Positions 5,413 to 11,019 of a stretch of DNA of 11,019 bases are shown here, in pieces; position 1 is the stretch's first letter, and the number at the start of each line of letters is the position of its first letter. The stretch is from contig JBAZOD010000031.1 of assembly GCA_041648955.1 (NCBI GenBank), positions 1 to 11,019 of the forward strand, written 5' to 3'. The notes beneath the pieces were generated by a model. That model searched no databases. It had not been told where the DNA came from and saw only the letters and a list, made by a program, of their open reading frames with translations. The stretch comes from JBAZOD01 sp041648955 (GTDB taxonomy: Bacteria > Patescibacteriota > Patescibacteriia > Patescibacteriales > JAQTRU01). The translations under genes and the position numbers were made by a program.

Positions 5413-5560
5413 CGGGCACGATTCTCCGCCCACTCTGGGTGTATGGCCAACCTCTGGGAAAAAACTCCTTACCTTGATTATTGAGGAGTCGGAAGGACTT
5501 GGAGACGAAGAAGACGGTGATAGCGGACAACGAAAAAACGGAGAGAATCATGTTGAGTGA
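5378..5560 (+). CDS. Cassette gene 3: unknown acidic small protein (60 aa)
   Basis: The ORF runs from ATG 5378 to TGA 5558-5560 behind a perfect GGAGGTGA. The product has MSEALLKKLPFNGHDSPP, then TLGVWPTSGKKLLTLIIEE, and a hydrophilic acidic tail (EGLGDEEDGDSG) ending ENHVE. It has no signal peptide, transmembrane segment or recognised domain. It begins inside the lipoprotein gene and its stop overlaps the start region of a 10-codon ORF, so the cassette is packed like a phage or plasmid operon. Hand-counted lines at 5401 and 5461 give about 55% and 45% GC, against 38% for the ruvA line at 4801. Function unknown. Confidence 0.6.
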   Translation: MSEALLKKLPFNGHDSPPTLGVWPTSGKKLLTLIIEESEGLGDEEDGDSGQRKNGENHVE

Positions 5561-5582
5561 GGCAAATGAAATTTGGTACTAA
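5550..5582 (+). CDS. Possible 10-residue peptide at the end of the cassette
   Basis: ATG 5550 follows GGAG (5540-5543) with a 6-base spacer and encodes MLSEANEIWY before TAA 5580-5582. It overlaps the end of gene 3 by 11 bases and stops exactly at the base of the terminator stem. It could be a translated leader-like or signal peptide, or chance. A second overlapping start at 5566 would give nine residues but lacks proper SD spacing. Confidence 0.25.
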   Translation: MLSEANEIWY

Positions 5583-5634
5583 AGACCTAGACTGAGCTTC
5601 AAAAAAGAAGCAAAAACAGCCTAGGTCTTATTTT
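5582..5634 (+). terminator. Strong terminator closing the small-protein cassette
   Basis: Outer stem AAGACCTAG (5582-5590) pairs perfectly with CTAGGTCTT (5621-5629). It is extended inside by CTG/CAG (5592-5594 with 5617-5619) and GCTTC/GAAGC (5596-5600 with 5607-5611) around an A-only loop. ATTTT follows. The last T bases overlap the -35 of the proS promoter, so one unit ends where the next begins. Confidence 0.85.
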
Positions 5635-5661
5635 GACAAAGAAGGTTTTTTAAGTTAGAAT
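5633..5661 (+). promoter_or_regulatory. Sigma70-type promoter of proS
   Basis: Consensus -35 TTGACA (5633-5638), a 17-base spacer, and -10 TAGAAT (5656-5661, five of six consensus positions). Transcription should begin near 5668, giving a leader of about 62 bases before the ProS ATG at 5730. A start within the -10 (the TTG at 5661) would therefore not be on the mRNA. Confidence 0.85.
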
Positions 5662-5698
5662 TGATAGTAGATATAGCTATTAAATATAAGAAAATAAG

Positions 5699-5719
5699 CT
5701 GTATAAAAGTTTTATACAG
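5699..5719. promoter_or_regulatory. 21-bp perfect palindrome in the proS leader
   Basis: CTGTATAAAA (5699-5708) and TTTTATACAG (5710-5719) are perfect complements around a single G. It lies between the predicted transcription start and the ATG, ending 10 bases before it. It could be a repressor operator or an RNA hairpin that hides the start. The CTGT...ACAG ends recall a LexA box, but the gap is 13 bases instead of 8. Confidence 0.6.
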
Positions 5720-5729
5720 AGATAATTAT

Positions 5730-6965
5730 ATGCGCCAATCAAAATTTTTCACAAAAGCGGTTAAAGAATTACCGAAAGACGAAACAAGTTTTAACGCTAA
5801 GGAATTAATAAGAGCTGGTTTTGTCGATAAAGTGGCGGCCGGAATTTATTCTTTTTTGCCGTTGGGCCTGAAAGTTCACGAAAAAATTTGCCAAATAGTA
5901 AGAGAAGAAATGGACGCTATCGGCGGGCAAGAAATTTCCATGCCAACTCTGATCCCGAAAGAGTCTTGGGAGACAACTGGCCGCTGGAAAAGTTTTGATG
6001 TTCTTTTTCGATTAGCTGGCGCTGATAAAAAAGAATACGGCCTGGGAGCAACGCACGAAGAAGTGATTACTCCTTTGATGAAAAAATTTATTTCTTCCTA
6101 CAAAGATTTGCCAGCGGCTCCTTATCAAATTAAAACAAAATTTAGAAATGAACTCAGGGCAAAGGCTGGTTTAATTCGCGGGCGAGAATTTTCCATGAAA
6201 GATATGTATTCTTTTCACAAGGATCAAAAAGATCTTGATGATTTTTATGAAGTAGCTATAGAGGCTTATTTTAAAATATATAAACGCTTGGGATTGGAAA
6301 AAATTACATATTTAACCTACGCTTCTGGCGGTAGTTTTTCTAAGTATTCGCACGAATTTCAAACTTTAACTGAAGCAGGTGAAGATATTATATATATTTG
6401 CGAGAAATGCCGGGTGGCGATAAATAAGGAAATTATTAGCGAGCAAAAGAGTTGTCCGAAATGTGGAAATAAAAATCTTATTGAGAAAAAAGCCGTAGAG
6501 GTGGGAAATATTTTCAAATTAGGGAATCGTTTTTCCAAGCCTTTCGGCTTGGTTTATATGGATGAGAAAGGAGAGAAGCAGGATGTAGTTATGGGTTGTT
6601 ATGGAATTGGGCCGAGCCGCCTAATGGGAACAATTGTAGAGATGAACCATGATGAGCGGGGTATAGTTTGGCCGGAAGAAATCGCGCCTTTTAAAGTTCA
6701 TTTTATTGAAATGAAAAGCAAGGAAGCAAAAGTTAGGCAGGAAGCAGAAAAATTATATAATGATTTAACCAAAAAAGGAGTAGAAGTATTATATGATGAT
6801 CGGGAAAATGTAAGCGCTGGAGAAAAATTTGCAGAGGCGGATTTGATTGGCTGTCCTTATCGCTTAGTGATCAGTGAAAAAACTTTGGCAGAAAATTGCG
6901 TGGAATTAAAGAAGAGAAGCGATAAAGAATTAAAAATGGTAAAAATTAGTGAAATAAAATTTTAA
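5730..6965 (+). CDS. proS: Prolyl-tRNA synthetase, short form without editing insertion
   Basis: Cytoplasmic class II synthetase that charges tRNA-Pro. From ATG 5730 the protein has 411 residues and begins MRQSKFFTKAVKELPKDETS, the usual ProS N-terminus. RAGFVDKVAAGIYSFLPLG (28-46) covers motif 1. GATHEE (106-111) is the TxE substrate loop and FRNE (138-141) is motif 2. GREFSMKDMYSFH (151-163) follows, and GCYGIGPSRLMG (289-300) is motif 3. The C-terminal anticodon-binding domain starts near residue 320. Typical bacterial ProS is about 570 residues with an editing (INS) domain between motifs 2 and 3. Here that space is only about 30 residues with C224xxC227 and C242xxC245, a likely zinc ribbon. 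Mischarged Ala-tRNA-Pro must be cleared by another route or tolerated. Confidence 0.96.
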   Translation: MRQSKFFTKAVKELPKDETSFNAKELIRAGFVDKVAAGIYSFLPLGLKVHEKICQIVREEMDAIGGQEISMPTLIPKESWETTGRWKSFDVLFRLAGADKKEYGLGATHEEVITPLMKKFISSYKDLPAAPYQIKTKFRNELRAKAGLIRGREFSMKDMYSFHKDQKDLDDFYEVAIEAYFKIYKRLGLEKITYLTYASGGSFSKYSHEFQTLTEAGEDIIYICEKCRVAINKEIISEQKSCPKCGNKNLIEKKAVEVGNIFKLGNRFSKPFGLVYMDEKGEKQDVVMGCYGIGPSRLMGTIVEMNHDERGIVWPEEIAPFKVHFIEMKSKEAKVRQEAEKLYNDLTKKGVEVLYDDRENVSAGEKFAEADLIGCPYRLVISEKTLAENCVELKKRSDKELKMVKISEIKF

Positions 6966-6988
6966 GAGTATAGATAATCGCATAAATA

Positions 6989-8032
6989 ATGTTTAATAAA
7001 TTCTTAGGAAAATTTAGCAAAGACTTGGGAATTGATCTAGGCACAAAAAATACTCTAGTCTACACCAGCGACAAGGGTATTGTTATTAATGAGCCGTCGG
7101 TTGTGGCCGTTAATATGCGGACAGATGAAATTTTGGCCGTGGGCGAAGATGCAAAAAAAATGATAGGGAAAACCCCAGCTCATATTCAGGCCATTAAGCC
7201 TTTAGTGGATGGAGTTATTTCCGATTTTGAGGTGACGGAAAAAATGTTGAAATATTTTATTGATAAGGTTCATGGCGAAAGTTTTACTTTAGTACCCAGA
7301 CCAAAAGTCGTAATTGGCATTCCTTTGGATATTACGGAGGTAGAAAGAAAAGCAGTAGAAGACGCAGCTAAATCGGCTGGCGCCCGCCAGGTTTTTTTAG
7401 TAGAAGAATCTATGGCCGCGGCTGTAGGAGCGCGTCTACCGGTCATGGAGCCGACCGCGACGATGGTAGTTGATATTGGGGGCGGAACAACGGAAATTGC
7501 CGTTATTTCTCTGGCAGGGGTTGTCACCTGGAAATCTTTGCGTCTTGCCGGCAACGAGCTTGATAATAATATTGTTGAGTATATAAGAGAAGAATTTAAT
7601 ATTTTAGTCGGCGAGCAATTGGCAGAAGAAGTGAAAATAAAGATAGGTTCGGCGACCCCCTTAAAGACTTCTTTAGAGATGGAAGTCCGGGGAAGAGATT
7701 TGATCAATGGTTTGCCGAAAGCGGTAATTATAAATGACAGCCAGGTAAGGGAAGCGATGAGCAGAACTATCAAGCAGATTATTGATAATATAAAAATTAC
7801 TTTAGAAACAACTCCGCCAGAATTGGTTTCCGATATTTATGAGCACGGTATATTTTTAACCGGAGGCGGAGCTTTGTTGCGCGGCATAGATAAAGAAATC
7901 GCCCAACATACCAAAATTCCAGTTAGAGTGGCTGATGATCCGTTAACTTGCGTTGTCAGAGGCACAGGAATTCTTTTGTCTGATCCTGAACTCTTAGATA
8001 AAGTATCGCTTCCAGGAAGCGATGATTTTTAA
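6989..8032 (+). CDS. mreB: Rod shape-determining protein MreB
   Basis: Actin-like ATPase of 347 residues that polymerises under the membrane and directs lateral wall synthesis. It starts with a short amphipathic stretch, MFNKFLGKFSKD, typical of a membrane-binding helix. The ATP-binding motifs are phosphate-1 LGIDLGTKNT (13-22), phosphate-2 VVDIGGGTTEIAV (160-172) and the adenosine motif FLTGGGALLRG (289-299). Interior signatures such as RPKVVIGIP (104-112) and VEESMAAAVGA (138-148) also match. Length is normal. No SD lies before the ATG, which follows the ProS stop by 23 bases, so cotranscription with proS is possible. mreC starts 3 bases after its stop. Assignment is certain at family level. 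Confidence 0.98.
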   Translation: MFNKFLGKFSKDLGIDLGTKNTLVYTSDKGIVINEPSVVAVNMRTDEILAVGEDAKKMIGKTPAHIQAIKPLVDGVISDFEVTEKMLKYFIDKVHGESFTLVPRPKVVIGIPLDITEVERKAVEDAAKSAGARQVFLVEESMAAAVGARLPVMEPTATMVVDIGGGTTEIAVISLAGVVTWKSLRLAGNELDNNIVEYIREEFNILVGEQLAEEVKIKIGSATPLKTSLEMEVRGRDLINGLPKAVIINDSQVREAMSRTIKQIIDNIKITLETTPPELVSDIYEHGIFLTGGGALLRGIDKEIAQHTKIPVRVADDPLTCVVRGTGILLSDPELLDKVSLPGSDDF

Positions 8033-8035
8033 AGT

Positions 8036-8863
8036 ATGTTAAAAGTAAAAACAAAAAATAATATATTTATGTTTGTGGCAGTTATCGGGCTGCTTATTTT
8101 TTTGCATTTTTTAAGAATTTTAAATCCAATAGAAAGGGCAATTATTTATCTGATTACGCCGGCGGCTGAAAAAATTTATTCAGTCGGCACAGATTTAAGA
8201 ACGGCAGTAAACGAGCAGACTGACAAGAGAGATCTTCTGTCCGTGGTAAAAAATTTGGAGGCGAAATTAAACCAGTTGACGATTGAAAATTCTCAATTGA
8301 AGACTATGGGTGAAGAAAATGAGAAATTACGCCAGCAATTAAAATTTTTTTCCAAAAATAATTTTAATTATACTTTAGCTAATGTGGTTTCTAGGGGCGC
8401 GCTTGACGACTCACTTAATCAGGGGCAGGCTGTTATTATAGATAAAGGAAAAAGAGACGGTTTTTCTGCCGGTTTGGGAGTGCTTAACAGCCAAGGAGCT
8501 ATTGTCGGAAAAATAATAGAAGCAAAAGAAAATATAAGCAAAGTCTGTCTGGTTACAAATAAGGGATGTAAATTAGCAGCATCAATTCAGGGGCAAAATG
8601 ACCAGAAAACGAGCGGAGTAGTAGAAGGAGATTTGGGCCTGACCATTAAAATGGATTTTATTCCTCAAACTGAAAAGATAAAAATTGATGATATAGTTAT
8701 TACTTCTGGTTTAGAAAGTGATATTCCCGCAGGGTTAGTTATTGGAAAAATTACTCAGGTGGATAGCAACAGCAACGAGATTTGGCAAAAAGCTACAGTA
8801 GAATCTTTGATGGATTTGGGAAATTTAACAATAGTTTCTGTTATTTCTCCAGCAGTGAAATAA
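8036..8863 (+). CDS. mreC: Rod shape-determining protein MreC
   Basis: The 275-residue protein has MreC topology. A short cytoplasmic N-terminus precedes one transmembrane helix (about 10-27, IFMFVAVIGLLIFLHFL). A coiled coil follows (about 62-105, including NLEAKLNQLTIENSQLK and EENEKLRQQLKFF). The rest is an extracytoplasmic double beta-barrel, with VVSRGALDDSLNQGQAVI (117-134), IDKGKRDGF and GVLNSQGAIVGKI typical of the family. VITSGLESDIPAGLVIGKI (221-239) matches the second barrel. MreC links MreB filaments to MreD and the wall synthesis enzymes. The start is 3 bases after the mreB stop with no SD, so translation is probably coupled. It is slightly shorter than many homologues but complete. 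Confidence 0.96.
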   Translation: MLKVKTKNNIFMFVAVIGLLIFLHFLRILNPIERAIIYLITPAAEKIYSVGTDLRTAVNEQTDKRDLLSVVKNLEAKLNQLTIENSQLKTMGEENEKLRQQLKFFSKNNFNYTLANVVSRGALDDSLNQGQAVIIDKGKRDGFSAGLGVLNSQGAIVGKIIEAKENISKVCLVTNKGCKLAASIQGQNDQKTSGVVEGDLGLTIKMDFIPQTEKIKIDDIVITSGLESDIPAGLVIGKITQVDSNSNEIWQKATVESLMDLGNLTIVSVISPAVK

Positions 8864-8905
8864 TTTTTTTCTAGGGTATTCAAATATTTTTTTTAATTTC
8901 CGCGT

Positions 8906-9439
8906 ATGTATTTTAAAATTTTTTTGAATTTTATTTTAATAGTAATTTCATCTTTAATCCAATTTTCTTTTATCAGCATTTTGCCGTTCGGGCTAGATAA
9001 TTTTAATTTTGCCCTAGTTGCGCTTATTGTCATTTTATTAGTTAGCAGTTTTAGTACGTCTTTATGGTGGGCGATTGGTGTGGGGTTTTTGTTGGATATT
9101 TATTCTTTTTTGCCATTCGGTGTTTATCTCGCTTGTTTTTTCTTTACGGTTTTGGTTGCTAATTTTTTATTGGTTAATTTTTTTACTGATCGTTCTTTAT
9201 ATTCTTTTCTGGCTTTGATTTTTTTATCTTCAATCTGTTTTAATTTTCTCTTTTATTTTTTTATTTATTTTTTAGAAATATTCGGAGTAACGCCGGCGGT
9301 CGTTGTTTTGGGGAAAATTTTTTGGATAAATTTAACTTGGCAGATATTTTTTAACATCTTGGCAGTTTTTGTTTTATTTTATGTCGTTAATTTTGTCAGT
9401 CAGAGATTGCGGCCAGTTTTTTTGAAGAGAAAAAAATAA
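8906..9439 (+). CDS. mreD: Rod shape-determining protein MreD-like
   Basis: This 177-residue, very hydrophobic protein has about five transmembrane segments (near 5-27, 35-50, 55-90, 98-123 and 140-165) and ends in a basic tail, RLRPVFLKRKK. The MreD signature appears at GVGFLLDIYSFLPFGVY (58-74), where the family has Gxxx D followed by a G. Sequence conservation in MreD is low, so position after mreB and mreC carries much of the call. It works with MreC in the elongation complex at the inner membrane. It lies 42 bases after mreC, with no terminator or SD visible. The usual downstream partners, penicillin-binding protein 2 and RodA, are not in the next stretch; a sugar kinase gene follows. 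Confidence 0.9.
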   Translation: MYFKIFLNFILIVISSLIQFSFISILPFGLDNFNFALVALIVILLVSSFSTSLWWAIGVGFLLDIYSFLPFGVYLACFFFTVLVANFLLVNFFTDRSLYSFLALIFLSSICFNFLFYFFIYFLEIFGVTPAVVVLGKIFWINLTWQIFFNILAVFVLFYVVNFVSQRLRPVFLKRKK

Positions 9440-9460
9440 CTTTTTCCTTTTCCTTTATTG

Positions 9461-9469
9461 TGTTAAAAT
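9461..9469 (+). promoter_or_regulatory. Extended -10 promoter upstream of the kinase
   Basis: TGTTAAAAT, identical to the extended -10 of the Fic unit at 2236-2244. Transcription would start near 9476. No good -35 is visible in the T-rich stretch upstream. Its placement just after mreD suggests that the kinase-epimerase pair is a separate transcript. Confidence 0.5.
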
Positions 9470-9507
9470 CATATTAGGAAATTATATAATTAAAATATCA
9501 ACAAAAT

Positions 9508-9570
9508 ATGAACCCCGTTAGAAATCTTAATAAAAATAAACGGGTAAAAAATAGGGTGTTAAAAAATTAA
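9508..9570 (+). CDS. Doubtful 20-residue basic peptide with a hairpin
   Basis: ATG 9508 to TAA 9568-9570 encodes MNPVRNLNKNKRVKNRVLKN, rich in Lys, Arg and Asn. There is no SD. The DNA also holds a hairpin: CCCGTT (9514-9519) pairs with AACGGG (9539-9544) across a 19-base loop. An RNA or repeat element in the leader of the kinase transcript is as likely as a real peptide. Confidence 0.2.
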   Translation: MNPVRNLNKNKRVKNRVLKN

Positions 9571-9583
9571 TTGAAATACTATT

Positions 9584-10600
9584 ATGAAGAAAAAAAGTAA
9601 TAAAATTTCTAAAGGGGTGAAATACGATATTATCGCTATTGGCGGCGCAACAGAAGATATAACCTTTTTTACCAAGGAAGGCATTTTAATTGATAATAAG
9701 GACGATATTTTAAGGCAAAGGCTATTAGCTTTTGAGTATGGCGCTAAAATGAAGATCGACAAGTCTTATTCCACTTTTGGCGGCGGTGCGGCTAATGCCG
9801 CCGTTAATTTTGCCGGCCTGGGTTTTCGCGTAGCCAGCTTGGTTGCTGTCGGCGATGACGAAAGAGGCAGGAGAGTTTTGGCTAATTTGAAAAAGCATAA
9901 AGTGGATACGAAATTAGTGCAAAAAATAAAAAATGTAGAAACGGGCTTCTCTTTTATTTTAATCAATCCAGAGAAAATAGTTTTTTCCAATCGGGCGGCT
10001 AATTCTGAATTGCGAATTACGAATAAAGAACTAGAGGCTTTAAAAAATACGAAATGGGTTTTTGCAACTTCTTTGTCGGGAAAATGGGAAGAAGCGCTGA
10101 CTAAAGTATTTTCTATCAGAGGATTAAAAGTTGCCTGGAATCCCGGGCATATCCAGTTTGATAGCGGTTTAAAAAAAATAGGGAAATATATAAAAAAGAC
10201 AGAAATATTATTTGTTAATAAAGATGAAGCCATAGAATTGGTAGTATCTGCTGGTTATAAAAAAACAGACAGAGATACTTTGAATAATCCTAAGGAGTTA
10301 TTAAGAATAATTAAATCTTGGGGGCCGAATCTGGTGGTGATAACAAGCGGGCACGATGGAGCTGATGCTTATGATGGAGAAAATTTTTATCATCAAGAAA
10401 TAGTAAAGGAAGTAAGGAGAGTGGATACCACCGGCATCGGCGATTCTTTTAACTCTTCTTTTTTGGCTGGTTTGGAAATTTACAAAGGAGATATTCAGAA
10501 ATCTTTAGAGTTAGGCGCAAAGAATTCCGCTTCGGTTATTAGCCAGCAGGGAGCGCAGAATGGACTATTGACGATTAAAGATTTGAAGATTAAAAAATAA
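9584..10600 (+). CDS. PfkB-family carbohydrate or nucleoside kinase
   Basis: ATP-dependent kinase of the ribokinase/PfkB fold with 338 residues. IIAIGGATEDI (16-26) is the first strand and turn. FGGGAANAAVNFAGLG (65-80) is PfkB signature 1, contacting the sugar. VNKDE (211-215) fits the NxxE magnesium motif. DTTGIGDSFNSSFL (281-294) is signature 2, with catalytic base D287. The usual GAGD is GIGD here, a change in the anion hole that sits next to the catalytic Asp. An unusual 30-residue stretch, about 35-64, lies before signature 1 and may form a lid. The substrate (ribose, fructose, adenosine or other) cannot be read from the sequence. It is followed 6 bases later by an epimerase-like gene, so a role in sugar or nucleotide-sugar metabolism is plausible. 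No SD. Confidence 0.9.
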   Translation: MKKKSNKISKGVKYDIIAIGGATEDITFFTKEGILIDNKDDILRQRLLAFEYGAKMKIDKSYSTFGGGAANAAVNFAGLGFRVASLVAVGDDERGRRVLANLKKHKVDTKLVQKIKNVETGFSFILINPEKIVFSNRAANSELRITNKELEALKNTKWVFATSLSGKWEEALTKVFSIRGLKVAWNPGHIQFDSGLKKIGKYIKKTEILFVNKDEAIELVVSAGYKKTDRDTLNNPKELLRIIKSWGPNLVVITSGHDGADAYDGENFYHQEIVKEVRRVDTTGIGDSFNSSFLAGLEIYKGDIQKSLELGAKNSASVISQQGAQNGLLTIKDLKIKK

Positions 10601-10606
10601 AAAAAT

Positions 10607-11019
10607 ATGATTGAGGGCGTAGTAATTAAAAAGTTAAAAAAATACGAAGACGAACGGGGCTGGCTGGCAGAAATTTTTCGGCAGGATGAAGATTATTTTT
10701 CGCCGGTGATGAGCTATGTTAGTTTGACTAAATTTGGCGTGGCGCGCGGACCGCATGAGCATGTTCACCAAGCCGATCGGTTTGTTTTTGCTGGTCCGGG
10801 AGATTTTCTTCTTTATCTTTGGGATAGGCGGGAAAATTCAAAAACTAACGGTGAAAGTCTGAAAATAAAAGTTGGAGCGAGCGATCCAGTTTTGGTAATT
10901 GTTCCGACGGGCGTAGTTCACGGCTATAAATGCGTTTCAGCAGAGGGCAGTTTGTCAATCAATTTGCCCGACAAATTATATAAAGGCGAAGGTAAAAACG
11001 AGGAAGTTGATGAAATAAG
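10607..11019 (+). CDS. RmlC-like cupin (dTDP-4-dehydrorhamnose 3,5-epimerase related), 3' end outside window
   Basis: The frame opens at ATG 10607 and runs 137 codons plus two bases to the window edge without a stop. DERGWLAEIFRQDE (15-28) matches the RmlC start (DxRGxFxExF). SYVSLTKFGVARGPHEHVHQ (36-55) corresponds to the strand ending in the catalytic His (usually RGLHYQ), here a His-rich GPHEHVH. IVPTGVVHGYKCVS (98-111) matches the cupin PxGxxHGF motif. LSINLPDKLY fits the last strand. RmlC enzymes epimerise dTDP-4-keto-6-deoxyglucose for rhamnose synthesis. This divergent short form may use another nucleotide sugar or a related reaction. It is 6 bases from the kinase stop, so cotranscription is likely. 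No SD. Confidence 0.85.
   Translation, partial: MIEGVVIKKLKKYEDERGWLAEIFRQDEDYFSPVMSYVSLTKFGVARGPHEHVHQADRFVFAGPGDFLLYLWDRRENSKTNGESLKIKVGASDPVLVIVPTGVVHGYKCVSAEGSLSINLPDKLYKGEGKNEEVDEI

Noticed and set aside
5110..5433. 107-codon open frame on the minus strand across the cassette
   Set aside because: It has no SD, no recognisable domain and no promoter, while the plus strand has three SD-led ORFs. It is a shadow of those.
5239..5560. Phage Rz/Rz1 spanin pair
   Set aside because: The lipoprotein is Rz1-sized, but Rz1 is normally nested in or overlaps the 3' end of an upstream Rz with a transmembrane helix and coiled coil. Neither neighbouring ORF has these.
5043..5560. One larger gene broken by frameshifts
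   Set aside because: Each ORF has its own well-spaced SD, and the second has a complete signal peptide with lipobox. Decay would not create these.
5699..5719. LexA/SOS box upstream of proS
   Set aside because: The CTGT and ACAG ends are separated by 13 bases instead of 8, and proS is not an expected SOS gene.
5661..5729. N-terminal extension of ProS from a TTG at 5661
   Set aside because: The TTG overlaps the -10 element, so it lies upstream of the predicted transcript start. The extra 23 residues do not resemble ProS, whereas MRQSKFF at 5730 is the family start.
5668..5729. T-box riboswitch controlling proS
   Set aside because: The leader is about 62 bases, too short for a T-box, and lacks a T-box sequence and a terminator before the start codon.
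7270..7773. 167-codon minus-strand frame inside mreB, and a similar one at 9766-10233 inside the kinase gene
   Set aside because: Both lie wholly within certain genes on the opposite strand and encode low-complexity Ser/Thr/Ala-rich sequences.
1..11019. CRISPR array, tRNA, rRNA or full insertion sequence
   Set aside because: No regularly spaced identical repeats, no tRNA cloverleaf or rRNA sequence, and no transposase ORF were seen by eye on either strand.

Overview
The window is a stretch of bacterial chromosome, probably from the Candidate Phyla Radiation (Patescibacteria, Parcubacteria-like). This is inferred, not proven. Support comes from the AT-rich sequence, the standard genetic code, short intergenic gaps and conserved genes that almost all lack a Shine-Dalgarno (SD) sequence. 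A prolyl-tRNA synthetase without the editing domain and AT-rich palindromic repeats between genes also fit. Every gene seen is on the + strand.

Layout. (1) 1-1179: the C-terminus of a LemA-family protein, then a TPM-domain (YgcG-like) membrane protein. A 112-bp multi-hairpin repeat separates these two commonly paired genes. (2) 1193-2195: a strong sigma70-type promoter and a NIF3-family dinuclear-metal protein. (3) 2206-2990: a self-contained accessory unit made of an operator-like dyad, an extended -10 promoter that predicts a leaderless mRNA, a 56-residue unknown protein, a Fic/Doc-family protein with a substituted active-site motif, and a terminator. It resembles a toxin-antitoxin module. 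(4) 3002-4992: a U32-family protein of the YegQ/TrhP (tRNA hydroxylation) type and ruvA, separated by an AT-rich inverted repeat. (5) 5031-5634: a cassette of three convincing small genes and one doubtful one, each with an SD, overlapping in different frames, GC-richer than the flanks and closed by a strong terminator. None is recognised; the second encodes a tiny lipoprotein. (6) 5633-6965: a near-consensus promoter, a leader with a 21-bp palindrome, and a short proS. (7) 6989-9439: mreB, mreC and mreD, the cell-elongation genes. (8) 9461-11019: a promoter, a PfkB-family sugar or nucleoside kinase, and the start of an RmlC-like cupin epimerase, 6 bases apart and probably cotranscribed.

How they work together. 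MreB, MreC and MreD form the scaffold for rod-shaped wall growth. ProS, the U32 protein and RuvA are housekeeping functions for translation, tRNA modification and recombination. LemA and TPM proteins are an envelope pair of uncertain job. The kinase and epimerase suggest sugar or nucleotide-sugar metabolism. The two accessory islands, the Fic pair and the SD-rich small-protein cassette, are the parts most likely to be new. The cassette is the best candidate for an undescribed system.
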